Shown here: positions 7,856-17,164 of the stretch, in pieces | Layout: every line of letters begins with the position of its first letter | Numbering within the stretch: the stretch's first letter is position 1 | Notes under the pieces: model-generated | What the model saw: the letters and a program-made list of their open reading frames with translations, nothing else | Told to the model about the DNA's origin: nothing | The model's database searches: none | From: Aquilonibacter sp963820185 | GTDB lineage: Bacteria; Vulcanimicrobiota; Vulcanimicrobiia; Vulcanimicrobiales; Vulcanimicrobiaceae | Direction of reading: 5' to 3' | DNA length: 64,000 bases | Assembly (NCBI GenBank): GCA_963820185.1 | Contig: CAWFYV010000007.1 | Coordinates: 310,001 to 374,000, forward strand | Translations under genes and position numbers: made by a program

Positions 7856-9910
7856 ATGAAGCTGCGTAGTTACGTCGAGGGAGCCTGGTATGAGGCGCCG
7901 GGTGGGTTCATCGAGGTCACCTCGGCCGTCGATGGCCGTGCGGTCGCGCTTGTCTCGAGCCAAGGGATCGATTTCGACCGCGTGCTCGGCTATGCGCGCA
8001 ACGTTGGGGGGCCGGCCCTGCGCGCCCTGACGTTCCACGAGCGTGCCGATGCGATCAAACGGCTTGCGATTCATCTGGACGAGTGCAAGGAGCGCTTCTA
8101 CCAGCTCTCATTTGAAACCGGTGCGACGCGCAAAGATAGTTGGACCGACATCGACGGCGGTATCATCACGCTGCGTTCCTTCGCCTCAAAGGGCCGGCGC
8201 GAGTTGCCGGATGCCCACGTTGCGGTTGAGGGCGCGCTCGAACCGCTTTCGAAGGGCGGAACCTTTGCCGGCCGTCACATCATGACGCCGCTCCGTGGCG
8301 CCGCCGTGCACATCAACGCGTACAATTTTCCGTGTTGGGGCATGCTGGAAAAACTTGCACCCGCGATTATCGCCGGCGTGCCCGTCATCGTCAAACCCGC
8401 AACGCAGTCGGCATACGTTGCACACGCCGTCTTCGAGGAGATTGTTGCCTCCGGCATTTTGCCCGAGGGTAGCGTGCAGTTTATCGCCGGCAGCCTCGGT
8501 GATTTGCTGGAACGCCTCACCGGGCAAGACGTCGTCTCGTTCACTGGCTCCGCCTCGACCGCGGTGAAGTTGCAGCGCATTCCGGCTATCGCTGAAAACA
8601 GCGTGCGGTTCATTGCCGAGCGCGATTCGCTCAACGCAGCGATTTTGGGCGCGGATGTGCGCGAGGGCGATCCTGAATTCGAGCTTTTCGTCAAAGAAGT
8701 AGCGCGCGAGATCACGACTAAAGCGGGGCAACGTTGCACCTGCATTCGGCGTGCGATCGTGCCGCGGGGCATGATGGATCGCGTGCAAAGTGCGCTCGTG
8801 GCGCGACTCGACCGCGCGGTGCTGGGTAACCCGCGCAGCGAGAAGGTCACGATGGGCGCGCTCGTCAGTTGCAGCCAGCGCGACGACGTGCTGGCCGCCG
8901 TGAAAGAACTTACAAAGGAAGCCGTCGTCGTGTACGGCGACCTCGACGCACCGCCGCACCTCATCGATGCGGATGTAACGGCCGGCGCGTTTCTTTCGCC
9001 GATCGTGTTGCGCTGCGATCGTCCGCTCCATGCAAAGCGCGTGCACAGCGTCGAAGCCTTCGGCCCGGTGACCACCCTGATGGCCTATGACACGATCGAC
9101 GATGCCATCGAGATCGCCAACCGTGGTGAGGGCAGTTTGGTCGCCTCGATCTTTTCGTACGAGACGGCGACCGCCGATTCGCTGGTGCTTGGCATCGCGC
9201 CGTTTCACGGGCGCGTGCTCGTGGTCGATCGCGAGAATGCCAAGGAGCAGACCGGACACGGGTCACCGCTCGCGCCGCTCGTGCATGGCGGTCCGGGTCG
9301 CGCGGGCGGCGGCGAAGAGATGGGCGGCATACGTGGCGTCTTCCACTATATGCAACGCACGGCGCTCCAAGGCACGCCGCAGCGCATCGCGACCGTGAGT
9401 GGCGTGTGGAATCCGGGCGCGGTGGAGATGCCGGCCGACGGGCATCCGTTCGAGCGCGCCTTCGAAGAACTGCGTATCGGCGAAACGTTCTACACGCCGA
9501 CGCGCGAGGTCACGCTCGACGATATCGAACGCTTCGCGCACTTTACCGGGGATGAATTCTACGCGCACATGGATGAGGCGGCCGCCAAGGCGAGCCCGTT
9601 CTTCGAGGGGCGCGTCGCGCACGGCTATCTCGTGCTCTCGTTTGCCGCTGGCCTCTTCGTGCGCCCGGAACTGGGTCCCGTGCTGGCCAATTACGGTCTG
9701 GAGAGCTTGCGCTTCCTGACACCGGTCTACCCGGGAGATACGATGCGCGTGCGCTTGACGGTCAAAGAGAAGCGGCCGCGCAAACCGGAGTACGGTGAGG
9801 TGCGCTGGTCGGTGACCATCTTCAACCAACGCGATGAGGTCGTCGCGACCTACGATCTCCTTACCATGAATGCAACGGCGGCACATGTGCCGGCGCTGGC
9901 AACGGTATAA
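7856..9910 (+). CDS. paaZ: Bifunctional oxepin-CoA hydrolase / 3-oxo-5,6-dehydrosuberyl-CoA semialdehyde dehydrogenase PaaZ
   Basis: A 684-residue two-domain enzyme that opens the oxepin-CoA ring and oxidises the resulting aldehyde in aerobic phenylacetate breakdown. Residues 1 to about 520 are an aldehyde dehydrogenase: NAYNFPCWGMLEKLAPAI, SFTGSASTAVKLQ, and the catalytic-cysteine region KAGQRCTCIRRAIVP. Residues about 545-670 are a MaoC-like hot-dog hydratase (EVTLDDIERFAHFTGDEFYA, then FEGRVAHGYLVLS with the catalytic His). The full-length fusion is the canonical PaaZ. A strong ribosome site precedes the ATG. First gene of the paa operon; paaA follows 2 bases after its stop. Confidence 0.95.
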   Translation: MKLRSYVEGAWYEAPGGFIEVTSAVDGRAVALVSSQGIDFDRVLGYARNVGGPALRALTFHERADAIKRLAIHLDECKERFYQLSFETGATRKDSWTDIDGGIITLRSFASKGRRELPDAHVAVEGALEPLSKGGTFAGRHIMTPLRGAAVHINAYNFPCWGMLEKLAPAIIAGVPVIVKPATQSAYVAHAVFEEIVASGILPEGSVQFIAGSLGDLLERLTGQDVVSFTGSASTAVKLQRIPAIAENSVRFIAERDSLNAAILGADVREGDPEFELFVKEVAREITTKAGQRCTCIRRAIVPRGMMDRVQSALVARLDRAVLGNPRSEKVTMGALVSCSQRDDVLAAVKELTKEAVVVYGDLDAPPHLIDADVTAGAFLSPIVLRCDRPLHAKRVHSVEAFGPVTTLMAYDTIDDAIEIANRGEGSLVASIFSYETATADSLVLGIAPFHGRVLVVDRENAKEQTGHGSPLAPLVHGGPGRAGGGEEMGGIRGVFHYMQRTALQGTPQRIATVSGVWNPGAVEMPADGHPFERAFEELRIGETFYTPTREVTLDDIERFAHFTGDEFYAHMDEAAAKASPFFEGRVAHGYLVLSFAAGLFVRPELGPVLANYGLESLRFLTPVYPGDTMRVRLTVKEKRPRKPEYGEVRWSVTIFNQRDEVVATYDLLTMNATAAHVPALATV

Positions 9911-9912
9911 CC

Positions 9913-10890
9913 ATGTATACATCGATTAGCGACGGTATCGTCGAGGGACAAAGCGATGAGCGCGAAGCGGCGTTCAACGCGCGACTCGAGCGCGGAATTA
10001 AAGTCGAGCCAAACGACTGGATGCCGGAAGCCTATCGCAAGACGTTGACGCGTCAGATCTCACAGCACGCGCACTCTGAGATCGTCGGCATGCTACCCGA
10101 GGGCAACTGGATCACCCGCGCGCCCTCGTTGTTGCGTAAGTTGATTCTGCTCGCCAAGGTGCAAGACGAGGCCGGACACGGGCTCTACCTCTACAGCGCG
10201 GCCGAGACGCTGGGCACGTCGCGCGCGGCGATGGTCGAAGCGCTTTTGAGCGGCAAAGCCAAATACTCGAGCATCTTTAACTATCCGACGCTCACCTGGG
10301 CCGATGTCGGTGCGATCGGCTGGCTGGTCGATGGCGCGGCGATCATCAACCAGATTCCGATCACGCGTTGCTCGTACGGTCCATATGCGCGCGCGATGGT
10401 GCGCATCTGTAAGGAAGAGAGCTTTCACCAGCGCCAGGGCTTCGACGTGATGTGGAAGCTCGCGCACGGCACACCCGAGCAGAAGGCGATGGCGCAGGAT
10501 GCGCTCGATCGCTGGTGGTGGCCGGCGGTGATGATGTTCGGGCCGCCCGACTCCGCGTCACCGCACAACGAGCAGTCGTTACGCTGGAAGATCAAGCTCT
10601 TTACCAATGACGAGTTGCGTCAAAAGTTCATCGATCAGACGGCCCCGCAGGCCGACCAACTCGGCTTAAAGATTCCCGATCCCGCGCTGCGCTGGAACGA
10701 AGCAACGCAGCACTACGAGATCGGGCCGATCGATTGGGACGAGTTTTACCGCGTGATCAAGGGCGATGGGCCCTGCAATCGCGAGCGCATGCAGGCCCGC
10801 AACGACGCCTGGAACGACGGCGCATGGGTCCGCGACGCGGCGATCGCCTATGCGAACAAGCGCGCTGCCGCGGAAGCGAGCGTCGCGTGA
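9913..10890 (+). CDS. paaA: 1,2-phenylacetyl-CoA epoxidase, catalytic subunit PaaA
   Basis: The 325-residue di-iron oxygenase subunit that epoxidises the aromatic ring of phenylacetyl-CoA. Two carboxylate-bridged iron half-sites are visible: a Glu in the HAHSEIVGMLPEGNW helix with KVQDEAGHGLYLY (ExxH), and MVRICKEESFHQRQGFD (ExxH). The tail RMQARNDAWNDGAWVRDAA is characteristic of PaaA. It follows paaZ by 2 bases and overlaps paaB by 4 bases (GTGA), consistent with stoichiometric synthesis of the PaaABCE complex. Confidence 0.96.
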   Translation: MYTSISDGIVEGQSDEREAAFNARLERGIKVEPNDWMPEAYRKTLTRQISQHAHSEIVGMLPEGNWITRAPSLLRKLILLAKVQDEAGHGLYLYSAAETLGTSRAAMVEALLSGKAKYSSIFNYPTLTWADVGAIGWLVDGAAIINQIPITRCSYGPYARAMVRICKEESFHQRQGFDVMWKLAHGTPEQKAMAQDALDRWWWPAVMMFGPPDSASPHNEQSLRWKIKLFTNDELRQKFIDQTAPQADQLGLKIPDPALRWNEATQHYEIGPIDWDEFYRVIKGDGPCNRERMQARNDAWNDGAWVRDAAIAYANKRAAAEASVA

Positions 10891-11174
10891 GCAGCAACGA
10901 TTGGCCCTTGTGGGAGATCTTCGTGCGTAGCGAAAACGGTCTCGCGCACAAGCACGTCGGGAGTCTGCACGCCGCCGACGCCGAGATGGCCGTGCAAAAT
11001 GCGCGCGACCTCTACACGCGCCGGAATGAGGGCGTCAGCATCTGGGTCGTGAAGTCGAGCGATATCGTTGCGACGGATCCCTCGCAGAACGAGGCGTTCT
11101 TCGAACCTTCGGAAGATAAGACGTATCGTCACGCGACGTTCTACGCAGTGCCCGAGGGCGTGAAGCATCTGTGA
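10887..11174 (+). CDS. paaB: 1,2-phenylacetyl-CoA epoxidase subunit PaaB
   Basis: A 95-residue non-catalytic subunit of the epoxidase, expected between the two PaaAC heterodimers. It begins MSSNDWPLWEIFVRSENGL and contains HKHVGSLHAADAEMAVQNAR, both typical of PaaB. The GTG start at 10887 overlaps the paaA stop (GTGA), and its own stop overlaps the paaC GTG in the same way. The length matches the family. Confidence 0.94.
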   Translation: MSSNDWPLWEIFVRSENGLAHKHVGSLHAADAEMAVQNARDLYTRRNEGVSIWVVKSSDIVATDPSQNEAFFEPSEDKTYRHATFYAVPEGVKHL

Positions 11175-11917
11175 ACCGCGTTGAGTATCTGCTTCGGCTC
11201 GGCGACAACGCGCTGGTGCTTGCGCAACGCAGCGCCGCCTGGGTCGCGCACGCCCCCGTTATGGAAGAGGACGTCGCACTCGCGAACGTCGCGCTCGATC
11301 TTTTCGGACAGGCCCGGCTCTGGCTCGACTATGCGGGCGAGGCCGAGGCTGCGGGTCGGGATGCCGACGCGCTCGCGTTCCATCGCGACAGCAGCGGGTT
11401 TCGTAATCTCTTGCTGGTCGAGCAGCCGAACGGGAATTTTGCCGACACGCTCGCGCGCGGATATTTTTACGACGTGTGGGCGGATTTGGCGCTGCGCGAA
11501 CTCTCGCGTTCGCGCGACGAGCATATCGCGGCAATCGCGGCCAAGTCCGCGAAGGAGACGGCGTATCACCTGCGCCGTAGCGAGGATTGGTTGATTCGTC
11601 TGGGCGACGGCACCGAACTCAGCCACGAACGCGCGCAGCACGCGGTCGACGACTTGTGGCGCTTTACCGGCGAGATGTTCCTGGGCGATGCGGTGGATGA
11701 CGAGATGATGGCCGCCGGGATCGGATTTGATCCCGCATCGCTGCGCGAGCCGTGGCTCGAACGTATCGGCATTTGCTTTGCGAACGCGACGCTAGCGCAA
11801 CCGGCCGATGGGTGGATGCAGCGCGGCGGCAAGCAGGGTCAGCACACCGAGGCGCTGGGCTACATGCTTGCCGAAATGCAAGTCTTGCCACGGACGTACG
11901 TAGGTGCAAATTGGTAG
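11171..11917 (+). CDS. paaC: 1,2-phenylacetyl-CoA epoxidase subunit PaaC
   Basis: A 248-residue structural subunit related to PaaA in fold. Segments such as APVMEEDVALANVALDLFGQ, FRNLLLVEQPNGNFADT and SAKETAYHLRRSEDWLIRLG match the family. It pairs with PaaA to form the catalytic heterodimer but binds no iron itself. The GTG start overlaps the paaB stop. The reading frame runs 7 bases into the start of paaD. Confidence 0.95.
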   Translation: MNRVEYLLRLGDNALVLAQRSAAWVAHAPVMEEDVALANVALDLFGQARLWLDYAGEAEAAGRDADALAFHRDSSGFRNLLLVEQPNGNFADTLARGYFYDVWADLALRELSRSRDEHIAAIAAKSAKETAYHLRRSEDWLIRLGDGTELSHERAQHAVDDLWRFTGEMFLGDAVDDEMMAAGIGFDPASLREPWLERIGICFANATLAQPADGWMQRGGKQGQHTEALGYMLAEMQVLPRTYVGANW

Positions 11918-12381
11918 CACGCGCGTGGGAGTGGCTCGACGAGGTTCCCGATCCGGAGTTGCCCTCGGTGACGATCACTGACCTTGGCATCGTGCGGGAT
12001 ATTCGCGAGGAGCCTGACGCCTTGGTCGTGGCGCTGACGCCGACGTACTCGGGTTGTCCGGCCACCGCGGCGATCGAAGAAGATGTTACGCGCGCGTTGC
12101 ACGAGCACGGCGTGAAGAACGTGCGAATCGAGCGAAGACTCGCACCGGCATGGACGACCGATTGGATCACCCCACGCGGCCGTGAACGCCTGCACGAGCA
12201 CGGCATCGCACCGCCTGCCTCGGATATCGGCGACGGGCCCGTTGTGTCGGCGATCATCCGCTGTCCGCGCTGCAACGCAAGCAACACGAGTGAGATCAGC
12301 CGCTTTGGTTCGACGCCGTGCAAGGCGCTGTATCGCTGCGAATCCTGTCGTGAACCGTTCGACTACGTGAAGCCGCATTAA
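11911..12381 (+). CDS. paaD: Phenylacetate degradation protein PaaD (DUF59 plus zinc ribbon)
   Basis: A 156-residue protein needed for epoxidase maturation, probably iron-sulfur cluster delivery to PaaE or metal loading. The N-terminal DUF59/MIP18 domain reads WLDEVPDPELPSVTITDLG, then TPTYSGCPATAAIEEDV with the conserved Cys. The C-terminal zinc ribbon has CPRC and CESC pairs. The only suitable start is TTG 11911 (MVARAWEWLDE), which overlaps the paaC stop at 11915-11917. The longer frame upstream is a paaC shadow. Its stop shares bases with the paaE ATG (TAATG). Confidence 0.93.
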   Translation: MVARAWEWLDEVPDPELPSVTITDLGIVRDIREEPDALVVALTPTYSGCPATAAIEEDVTRALHEHGVKNVRIERRLAPAWTTDWITPRGRERLHEHGIAPPASDIGDGPVVSAIIRCPRCNASNTSEISRFGSTPCKALYRCESCREPFDYVKPH

Positions 12382-13466
12382 TGGAATTCTATAAACTACC
12401 AATTCAGCACGTGCGTAAGGACACGCGCGATGCCGTGGTCGTCGAGCTCGGTGTGCCCGAGAACTTGCGTGAAGCCTTCGCATTTACCCAGGGCCAGTAC
12501 CTCACGCTGCGCGCGGCGATCGGCGGACAAGAAGAGCGTCGCTCCTACTCGATTTGCACGAGTCCATTCTCGGGCAAGCTGCGCGTCGCGATCAAACGCG
12601 TCGACGACGGAATCTTTTCCAGTTGGGCGCATGGGGCGCTGCGCGCCGGCGACGAGCTCGAGGTCGCTTCACCGCAAGGGCGCTTCTTCGTACCACTTGA
12701 TCCGAGCGGCAAGCGCAACTATCTGGCGGTCGCCGCGGGCAGTGGGATCACGCCGGTCCTCTCGTTGATCGAGACGACGCTGCAACTCGAACCACATAGC
12801 CGGTTCACGCTCGTCTACGGCAATCGCTCGGCGTCGTCGACGATGTTTCGCGAGGAATTGCAACATCTCAAAGATCGCTACCTCGATCGGTTGGCGTTGA
12901 TCTTTGTCACGAGTCGCGAACGCCAGGAGATCGACGCGTTCAACGGGCGGATCGATCGCGAGCGGATGCTCGAGTTGTGCAAGGGCTGGATCGATCTCGG
13001 CGCAACCGACTACGCGTTTCTCTGTGGTCCTGAATCGATGATGGATGGTGTCGCGCATGCGCTGCGCGAGCGCGGTTTCCCCACGGAGCACACGATCGTC
13101 GAACGCTTTGTCACCGACGGCCAGGTCGCGCGCGAACGGCGGGAACGTGCGAAGACCCAGGCCGAGCGTATCGTGCATGCGAGCGTCGTCCTCGACGGCG
13201 CGACGCGCACCTTCGAGATTCGCAAGGATGTTGAGTCGGTGCTCGATGCCGGGTTGCGAGCGGGAATCGACCTGCCGTTCTCGTGTAAGGGCGGCATCTG
13301 CTCGTCGTGCCGCGCCCAGCTGGTCGCAGGAGAGGTCGATATGGACGTGCATTTTGCGCTGGAGGACTACGAGGTGCGCAGCGGCGTCGTGTTGATGTGT
13401 CAGAGCCACCCCGTCAGCGACGAACTCACCCTCGACGTCGACGCGATTGCGGCGCAGCTCGTATGA
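12381..13466 (+). CDS. paaE: 1,2-phenylacetyl-CoA epoxidase reductase PaaE
   Basis: A 361-residue electron-transfer subunit moving electrons from NADPH through FAD and a 2Fe-2S centre to PaaA. In order: the FAD-binding barrel (RRSYSICTSPFSGKLRVAIK), the NAD(P)-binding domain (VAAGSGITPVLSLIE, YAFLCGPESMMDGV), and a C-terminal plant-type ferredoxin domain with CKGGICSSCRAQLVAGEVD and a last Cys in VVLMCQSHP. The architecture and length are those of PaaE. The ATG overlaps the paaD stop, and its TGA overlaps the next ATG. Confidence 0.95.
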   Translation: MEFYKLPIQHVRKDTRDAVVVELGVPENLREAFAFTQGQYLTLRAAIGGQEERRSYSICTSPFSGKLRVAIKRVDDGIFSSWAHGALRAGDELEVASPQGRFFVPLDPSGKRNYLAVAAGSGITPVLSLIETTLQLEPHSRFTLVYGNRSASSTMFREELQHLKDRYLDRLALIFVTSRERQEIDAFNGRIDRERMLELCKGWIDLGATDYAFLCGPESMMDGVAHALRERGFPTEHTIVERFVTDGQVARERRERAKTQAERIVHASVVLDGATRTFEIRKDVESVLDAGLRAGIDLPFSCKGGICSSCRAQLVAGEVDMDVHFALEDYEVRSGVVLMCQSHPVSDELTLDVDAIAAQLV

Positions 13467-14239
13467 GTAGCGTTCTCGTTGCGCGCGATGGCGGGATCAT
13501 GCGAATCGCGCTCAATCGTCCCGACAAACTCAATGCGATCGATTCTGAGCTGGCGCAGGCCGTGCACGCGGCGCTCGACCAGGCCGGGGCCGACGATCGG
13601 GTGCGCGTCGTGGTGTTGAGCGGAAGCGGCCGCGCATTCTGTGCGGGCCAAGATCTGGGCGATCCCGGCGTCGCGCCCGGCAGCGACTTGGGTGCGACGA
13701 TCGAGCGCAGTTATAGTCCCCTGATCCGCGCGATGCGCGCGCTTCCCAAACCGATTGTGGCACGCGTCAACGGCGTCGCCGCCGGCGCCGGTGCGAATCT
13801 TGCCTTCGCCTGCGATATTGTTGTCGCCGCGCGATCTGCCTCGTTCATCGAATCGTTTTCGCGCATCGGCCTCTTGCCTGATTCGGGCGGCACGTGGATG
13901 CTGCCACGGCTCTTCGGCCACGCACGTGCGATCGGGCTTGCGATGCTGGGCGAACGAATCAGCGCCGAGCAGGCCTACGCGTGGGGTGCGATTTGGGATG
14001 TCGTTGACGACGACAAACTCGATGCCGCGTGCGATTTGCTGGCAGGCACGCTTGCCACGGCGCCGACGCGCGCGCTTGGCGCGATCAAGGCAGCGTTCGA
14101 CGCAGGATGGACGAGCACGCTTGATGTCGCGCTCGATCGCGAACGGGAACTCCAGCGCATCCTCGGCGCAACCCGCGATTACGCTGAGGGCGTTGCAGCC
14201 TTTGGCGCAAAGCGCAAACCGGAATTCGAGGGACGATGA
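13463..14239 (+). CDS. paaG: Enoyl-CoA hydratase/isomerase of the phenylacetate operon (PaaG-like)
   Basis: A 258-residue crotonase-fold enzyme. Oxyanion-hole segments are SGSGRAFCAGQDLGDPG and VNGVAAGAGANLAFACDI. The catalytic region SFIESFSRIGLLPDSGGTW has the acidic residue placed as in PaaG, which isomerises the ring-epoxide to oxepin-CoA. It is the only hydratase gene in the operon: no separate PaaF or PaaH (3-hydroxyadipyl-CoA dehydrogenase) is present here, so those steps must be encoded elsewhere. The ATG at 13463 overlaps the paaE stop. PaaG against PaaF is a family-level judgement. Confidence 0.85.
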   Translation: MSSVLVARDGGIMRIALNRPDKLNAIDSELAQAVHAALDQAGADDRVRVVVLSGSGRAFCAGQDLGDPGVAPGSDLGATIERSYSPLIRAMRALPKPIVARVNGVAAGAGANLAFACDIVVAARSASFIESFSRIGLLPDSGGTWMLPRLFGHARAIGLAMLGERISAEQAYAWGAIWDVVDDDKLDAACDLLAGTLATAPTRALGAIKAAFDAGWTSTLDVALDRERELQRILGATRDYAEGVAAFGAKRKPEFEGR

Positions 14240-14682
14240 CCACCACCGACGCCCAGACGCTGGCCGAACAGTGTGCCCAGGCGATGTATGCGCGCGATCG
14301 CGCCTCGCAGACCGCCGGCATGACGATCGAAGCGGTCGCGCCGGGCTACGCGCGCGTCTCGATGACGTTGCTCCCGCAGATGGTCAACGGCCATCACATC
14401 GCGCATGGCGGCGCGATCTTCGCGCTCGCGGATTCGTCGTTCGCCTTTGCCTGCAACTCGCGCAATGTCGCCTCGGTCGCGCAACATTGCTCGATCACCT
14501 ACATCTCGGAGGGGCGCGAGGGTGAGAAGCTCGTTGCGGAGTGCAAGGAGGGCAACCTCGCCGGGCGGTTCGGTATCTATGACGTGACGATCACCGGTGG
14601 TGACGAACGCGTCGTCGCGATCTTTCGCGGGCACTCGGCTGCTGTCCGCGGCAACGTCATCGATGGAAAGGAACCTTCGTGA
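14236..14682 (+). CDS. paaI: Hydroxyphenylacetyl-CoA thioesterase PaaI
   Basis: A 148-residue hot-dog thioesterase. The signature is NGHHIAHGGAIFALADSSFA, followed by CNSRNVASVAQHCSITY. PaaI hydrolyses dead-end ring-hydroxylated CoA thioesters so that CoA is not trapped when the pathway stalls. The ATGA overlap with the upstream hydratase and the GTGA overlap with paaJ keep it in the operon. The length matches the family. Confidence 0.93.
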   Translation: MTTTDAQTLAEQCAQAMYARDRASQTAGMTIEAVAPGYARVSMTLLPQMVNGHHIAHGGAIFALADSSFAFACNSRNVASVAQHCSITYISEGREGEKLVAECKEGNLAGRFGIYDVTITGGDERVVAIFRGHSAAVRGNVIDGKEPS

Positions 14683-15884
14683 GCGGGACTGCCGCATTTA
14701 TCTGTGACGGCGTACGTACGCCGATTGGACGTTACGGCGGAAGTCTGGCCTCGGTCCGAGCCGACGATCTCGCCGCTATTCCGATCGTGGCGCTGCTGGC
14801 GCGCAATCCACTGCTCGATCCCGCCGCGATCGACGAGGTCTATCTCGGCTGCGCGAATCAAGCCGGCGAAGACAATCGCAACGTCGCGCGCATGGCGGCA
14901 TTGCTTGCGGGGCTGCCGGAGCGCGTGCCGGGCTCGACGATCAATCGGCTCTGCGGCTCCGGGCTCGACGCGGTCGCAACTGCAGCGCGCGCAATCGTTG
15001 CGGGTGACATCGATCTCGCACTCGCCGGCGGCGTGGAGAGCATGACGCGTGCACCGATGGTGATGTCCAAAGCCGGCGCCGCGTTCGCGCGCGATCAGGC
15101 CGTGTACGACACGACGATTGGTTGGCGCTTTGTGAATCCGCTGATGAAGGAGCGCTACGGTATCGACAGCATGCCGGAGACCGGGGAGAATGTTGCCGCT
15201 GAGTTCAACGTGAGCCGTGCCGATCAAGATGCATTTGCGTTGCGTTCGCAGCAGCGCGCTGCCGCGGCGCAAGCCTCGGGACGGCTTGCCAAGGAGATCG
15301 TGCCGGTTGCGATACGGACCGGCAAGACCACGGCGTCAGTCGACCGCGACGAACATCCGCGCGACACGACGCTCGAGAAGCTGGCCGCGTTGCCGACGCC
15401 GTTTCGCGCCGGCGGCACGGTTACGGCCGGCAACTCCTCGGGTATCAACGACGGCGCGGCCGCACTGATCGTCGCGTCCGAGCAGGCCGTTGCGAAGTTT
15501 GGCTTGACCCCGCGCGCACGTGTCATTGCTGCAGCGACCGCCGGCGTCGCACCGCGCGTGATGGGCATCGGCCCGATCTTTGCGACGCGCAAGTTGCTCG
15601 CGCGCACCGGCCTTTCGCTCGCGGACTTCGACGTCATCGAACTCAACGAAGCCTTTGCCTCGCAGGCGCTGGCGACGATGCGCGAACTTGGGCTGCCCGA
15701 CGACGCTGCGCACGTGAATCCGAACGGCGGCGCCATCGCGCTTGGGCATCCGCTCGGCATGAGTGGCGCGCGTCTGGCGCTGACGAGCGCGCTCGAACTC
15801 GTCGAGCGCGGCGGCAAACGCGCGTTATGTACGATGTGCATCGGCGTCGGGCAAGGTATTGCGCTCGCCATGGAACGGGTGTGA
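14679..15884 (+). CDS. paaJ: 3-oxoadipyl-CoA / 3-oxo-5,6-dehydrosuberyl-CoA thiolase PaaJ
   Basis: A 401-residue thiolase carrying out the two carbon-carbon cleavages of the pathway. The nucleophilic Cys is in STINRLCGSGLDAVATAAR; the C-terminal catalytic pieces are NPNGGAIALGHPLGMSGAR (His) and RALCTMCIGVGQGIA (Cys). The SGINDGAAALIVAS segment is also typical. The GTG start overlaps the paaI stop, and its own TGA overlaps the paaK GTG. Assignment as PaaJ rather than a general acetyl-CoA acetyltransferase rests on operon context. Confidence 0.93.
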   Translation: MSGTAAFICDGVRTPIGRYGGSLASVRADDLAAIPIVALLARNPLLDPAAIDEVYLGCANQAGEDNRNVARMAALLAGLPERVPGSTINRLCGSGLDAVATAARAIVAGDIDLALAGGVESMTRAPMVMSKAGAAFARDQAVYDTTIGWRFVNPLMKERYGIDSMPETGENVAAEFNVSRADQDAFALRSQQRAAAAQASGRLAKEIVPVAIRTGKTTASVDRDEHPRDTTLEKLAALPTPFRAGGTVTAGNSSGINDGAAALIVASEQAVAKFGLTPRARVIAAATAGVAPRVMGIGPIFATRKLLARTGLSLADFDVIELNEAFASQALATMRELGLPDDAAHVNPNGGAIALGHPLGMSGARLALTSALELVERGGKRALCTMCIGVGQGIALAMERV

Positions 15885-17164
15885 GCGCGGCCGACCTCGA
15901 GCCCATCGAACGCGCGAGTCGCGACGAACTCGCTGCGCTGCAACTCGAGCGACTGCGCATCGCGCTGCGACGTGCGTATGACCGCGTTCCGTTCTATCGC
16001 GGCGCGTTCGACCGCGCCGGTGCGCATCCCGATGACCTGCGCGACCTCGGCGACCTCGTGCGCTTTCCGTTCTTAGAGAAGAAGCACTTTCGCGAAAATT
16101 ATCCCTTCGGACTCTTTGCGGTTCCGCGGGAAGAGACGGTGCGACTGCACGCCTCGAGCGGAACAACCGGCAAACCCACGGTCGTGGGATACACGCAGAA
16201 CGATATCGACACGTGGGCGCAGCTGATGGCGCGTTCGATTCGTGCAGCGGGCGGGCGGCCGGGCGACATCGTGCACGTGTCGTACGGCTACGGTCTCTTT
16301 ACCGGAGGCCTCGGCGCGCACTACGGCGCAGAGCGCCTCGGTTGCACGGTGATTCCGATGTCGGGCGGCCAGACCGAGAAACAGGTCCAGCTAATCACCG
16401 ATTTGCGTCCGCGCATCATCATGGTGACGCCGAGTTACATGGTCGCGATTGCCGAAGAGATGGTGCGGCAAGAGCTCGATCCGCGCGCGAGCAGTCTCGA
16501 GATCGGGATCTTCGGCGCCGAGCCATGGACGAACGAAATGCGGGCGCAGATCGAAGCGTTGCTCGACATCGACGCGATCGATATCTACGGCCTCTCGGAG
16601 ATCATGGGCCCCGGTGTCGCCGTCGAGTGTCTCGAAACCAAAGACGGCCTCACGCTGTGGGAAGACCATTTCTACCCGGAGATCATCGACCCCGAGACCG
16701 GCGCGGTGCTGCCCGAGGGATCATTTGGCGAACTCGTGCTCACCACGCTGACGAAAGAAGCATTGCCGGCGATCCGCTACCGCACGCGCGATCTGACGCG
16801 CCTTCTGCCCGGCACCGCGCGCCCGATGCGGCGCTTGCAACGCATCACCGGCCGTTCCGACGATATGCTGATCATTCGGGGCGTGAACGTTTTTCCATCG
16901 CAGATCGAAGAGCTGATCGTGCGCGACGAACGCTTGACGTCGCACTATCAACTACACCTGACGCGCAGCGGTGCACTCGACGAGGTGCAGCTGCGCGTCG
17001 AAGTCCAGCCCGGCGTGCCCGAGACCGACTTCTTCGACTGTGCGCGTGCACTCGCGGCGACGATCAAGAGCTACGCCGGCGTTACGATGCACGTGGAGGT
17101 CGTCGCACCGGTCACGATTCCGCGTTCGCAAGGCAAGGCCGTCCGGGTCGTCGATCTACGTTAG
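15881..17164 (+). CDS. paaK: Phenylacetate-CoA ligase PaaK
   Basis: A 427-residue AMP-forming ligase that activates phenylacetate to its CoA thioester, the first step of the route. The adenylation motif LHASSGTTGKPTVVGYT is near residue 90. Further landmarks are YGLSEIMGPGVAVEC, YRTRDLTRLLPG and GRSDDMLIIRGVNVFPSQIE, all PaaK-like. The start GTG 15881 overlaps the paaJ stop. It is the last gene of the operon and its 3' end overlaps the convergent P450 gene by 9 bases. Confidence 0.95.
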   Translation: MSAADLEPIERASRDELAALQLERLRIALRRAYDRVPFYRGAFDRAGAHPDDLRDLGDLVRFPFLEKKHFRENYPFGLFAVPREETVRLHASSGTTGKPTVVGYTQNDIDTWAQLMARSIRAAGGRPGDIVHVSYGYGLFTGGLGAHYGAERLGCTVIPMSGGQTEKQVQLITDLRPRIIMVTPSYMVAIAEEMVRQELDPRASSLEIGIFGAEPWTNEMRAQIEALLDIDAIDIYGLSEIMGPGVAVECLETKDGLTLWEDHFYPEIIDPETGAVLPEGSFGELVLTTLTKEALPAIRYRTRDLTRLLPGTARPMRRLQRITGRSDDMLIIRGVNVFPSQIEELIVRDERLTSHYQLHLTRSGALDEVQLRVEVQPGVPETDFFDCARALAATIKSYAGVTMHVEVVAPVTIPRSQGKAVRVVDLR

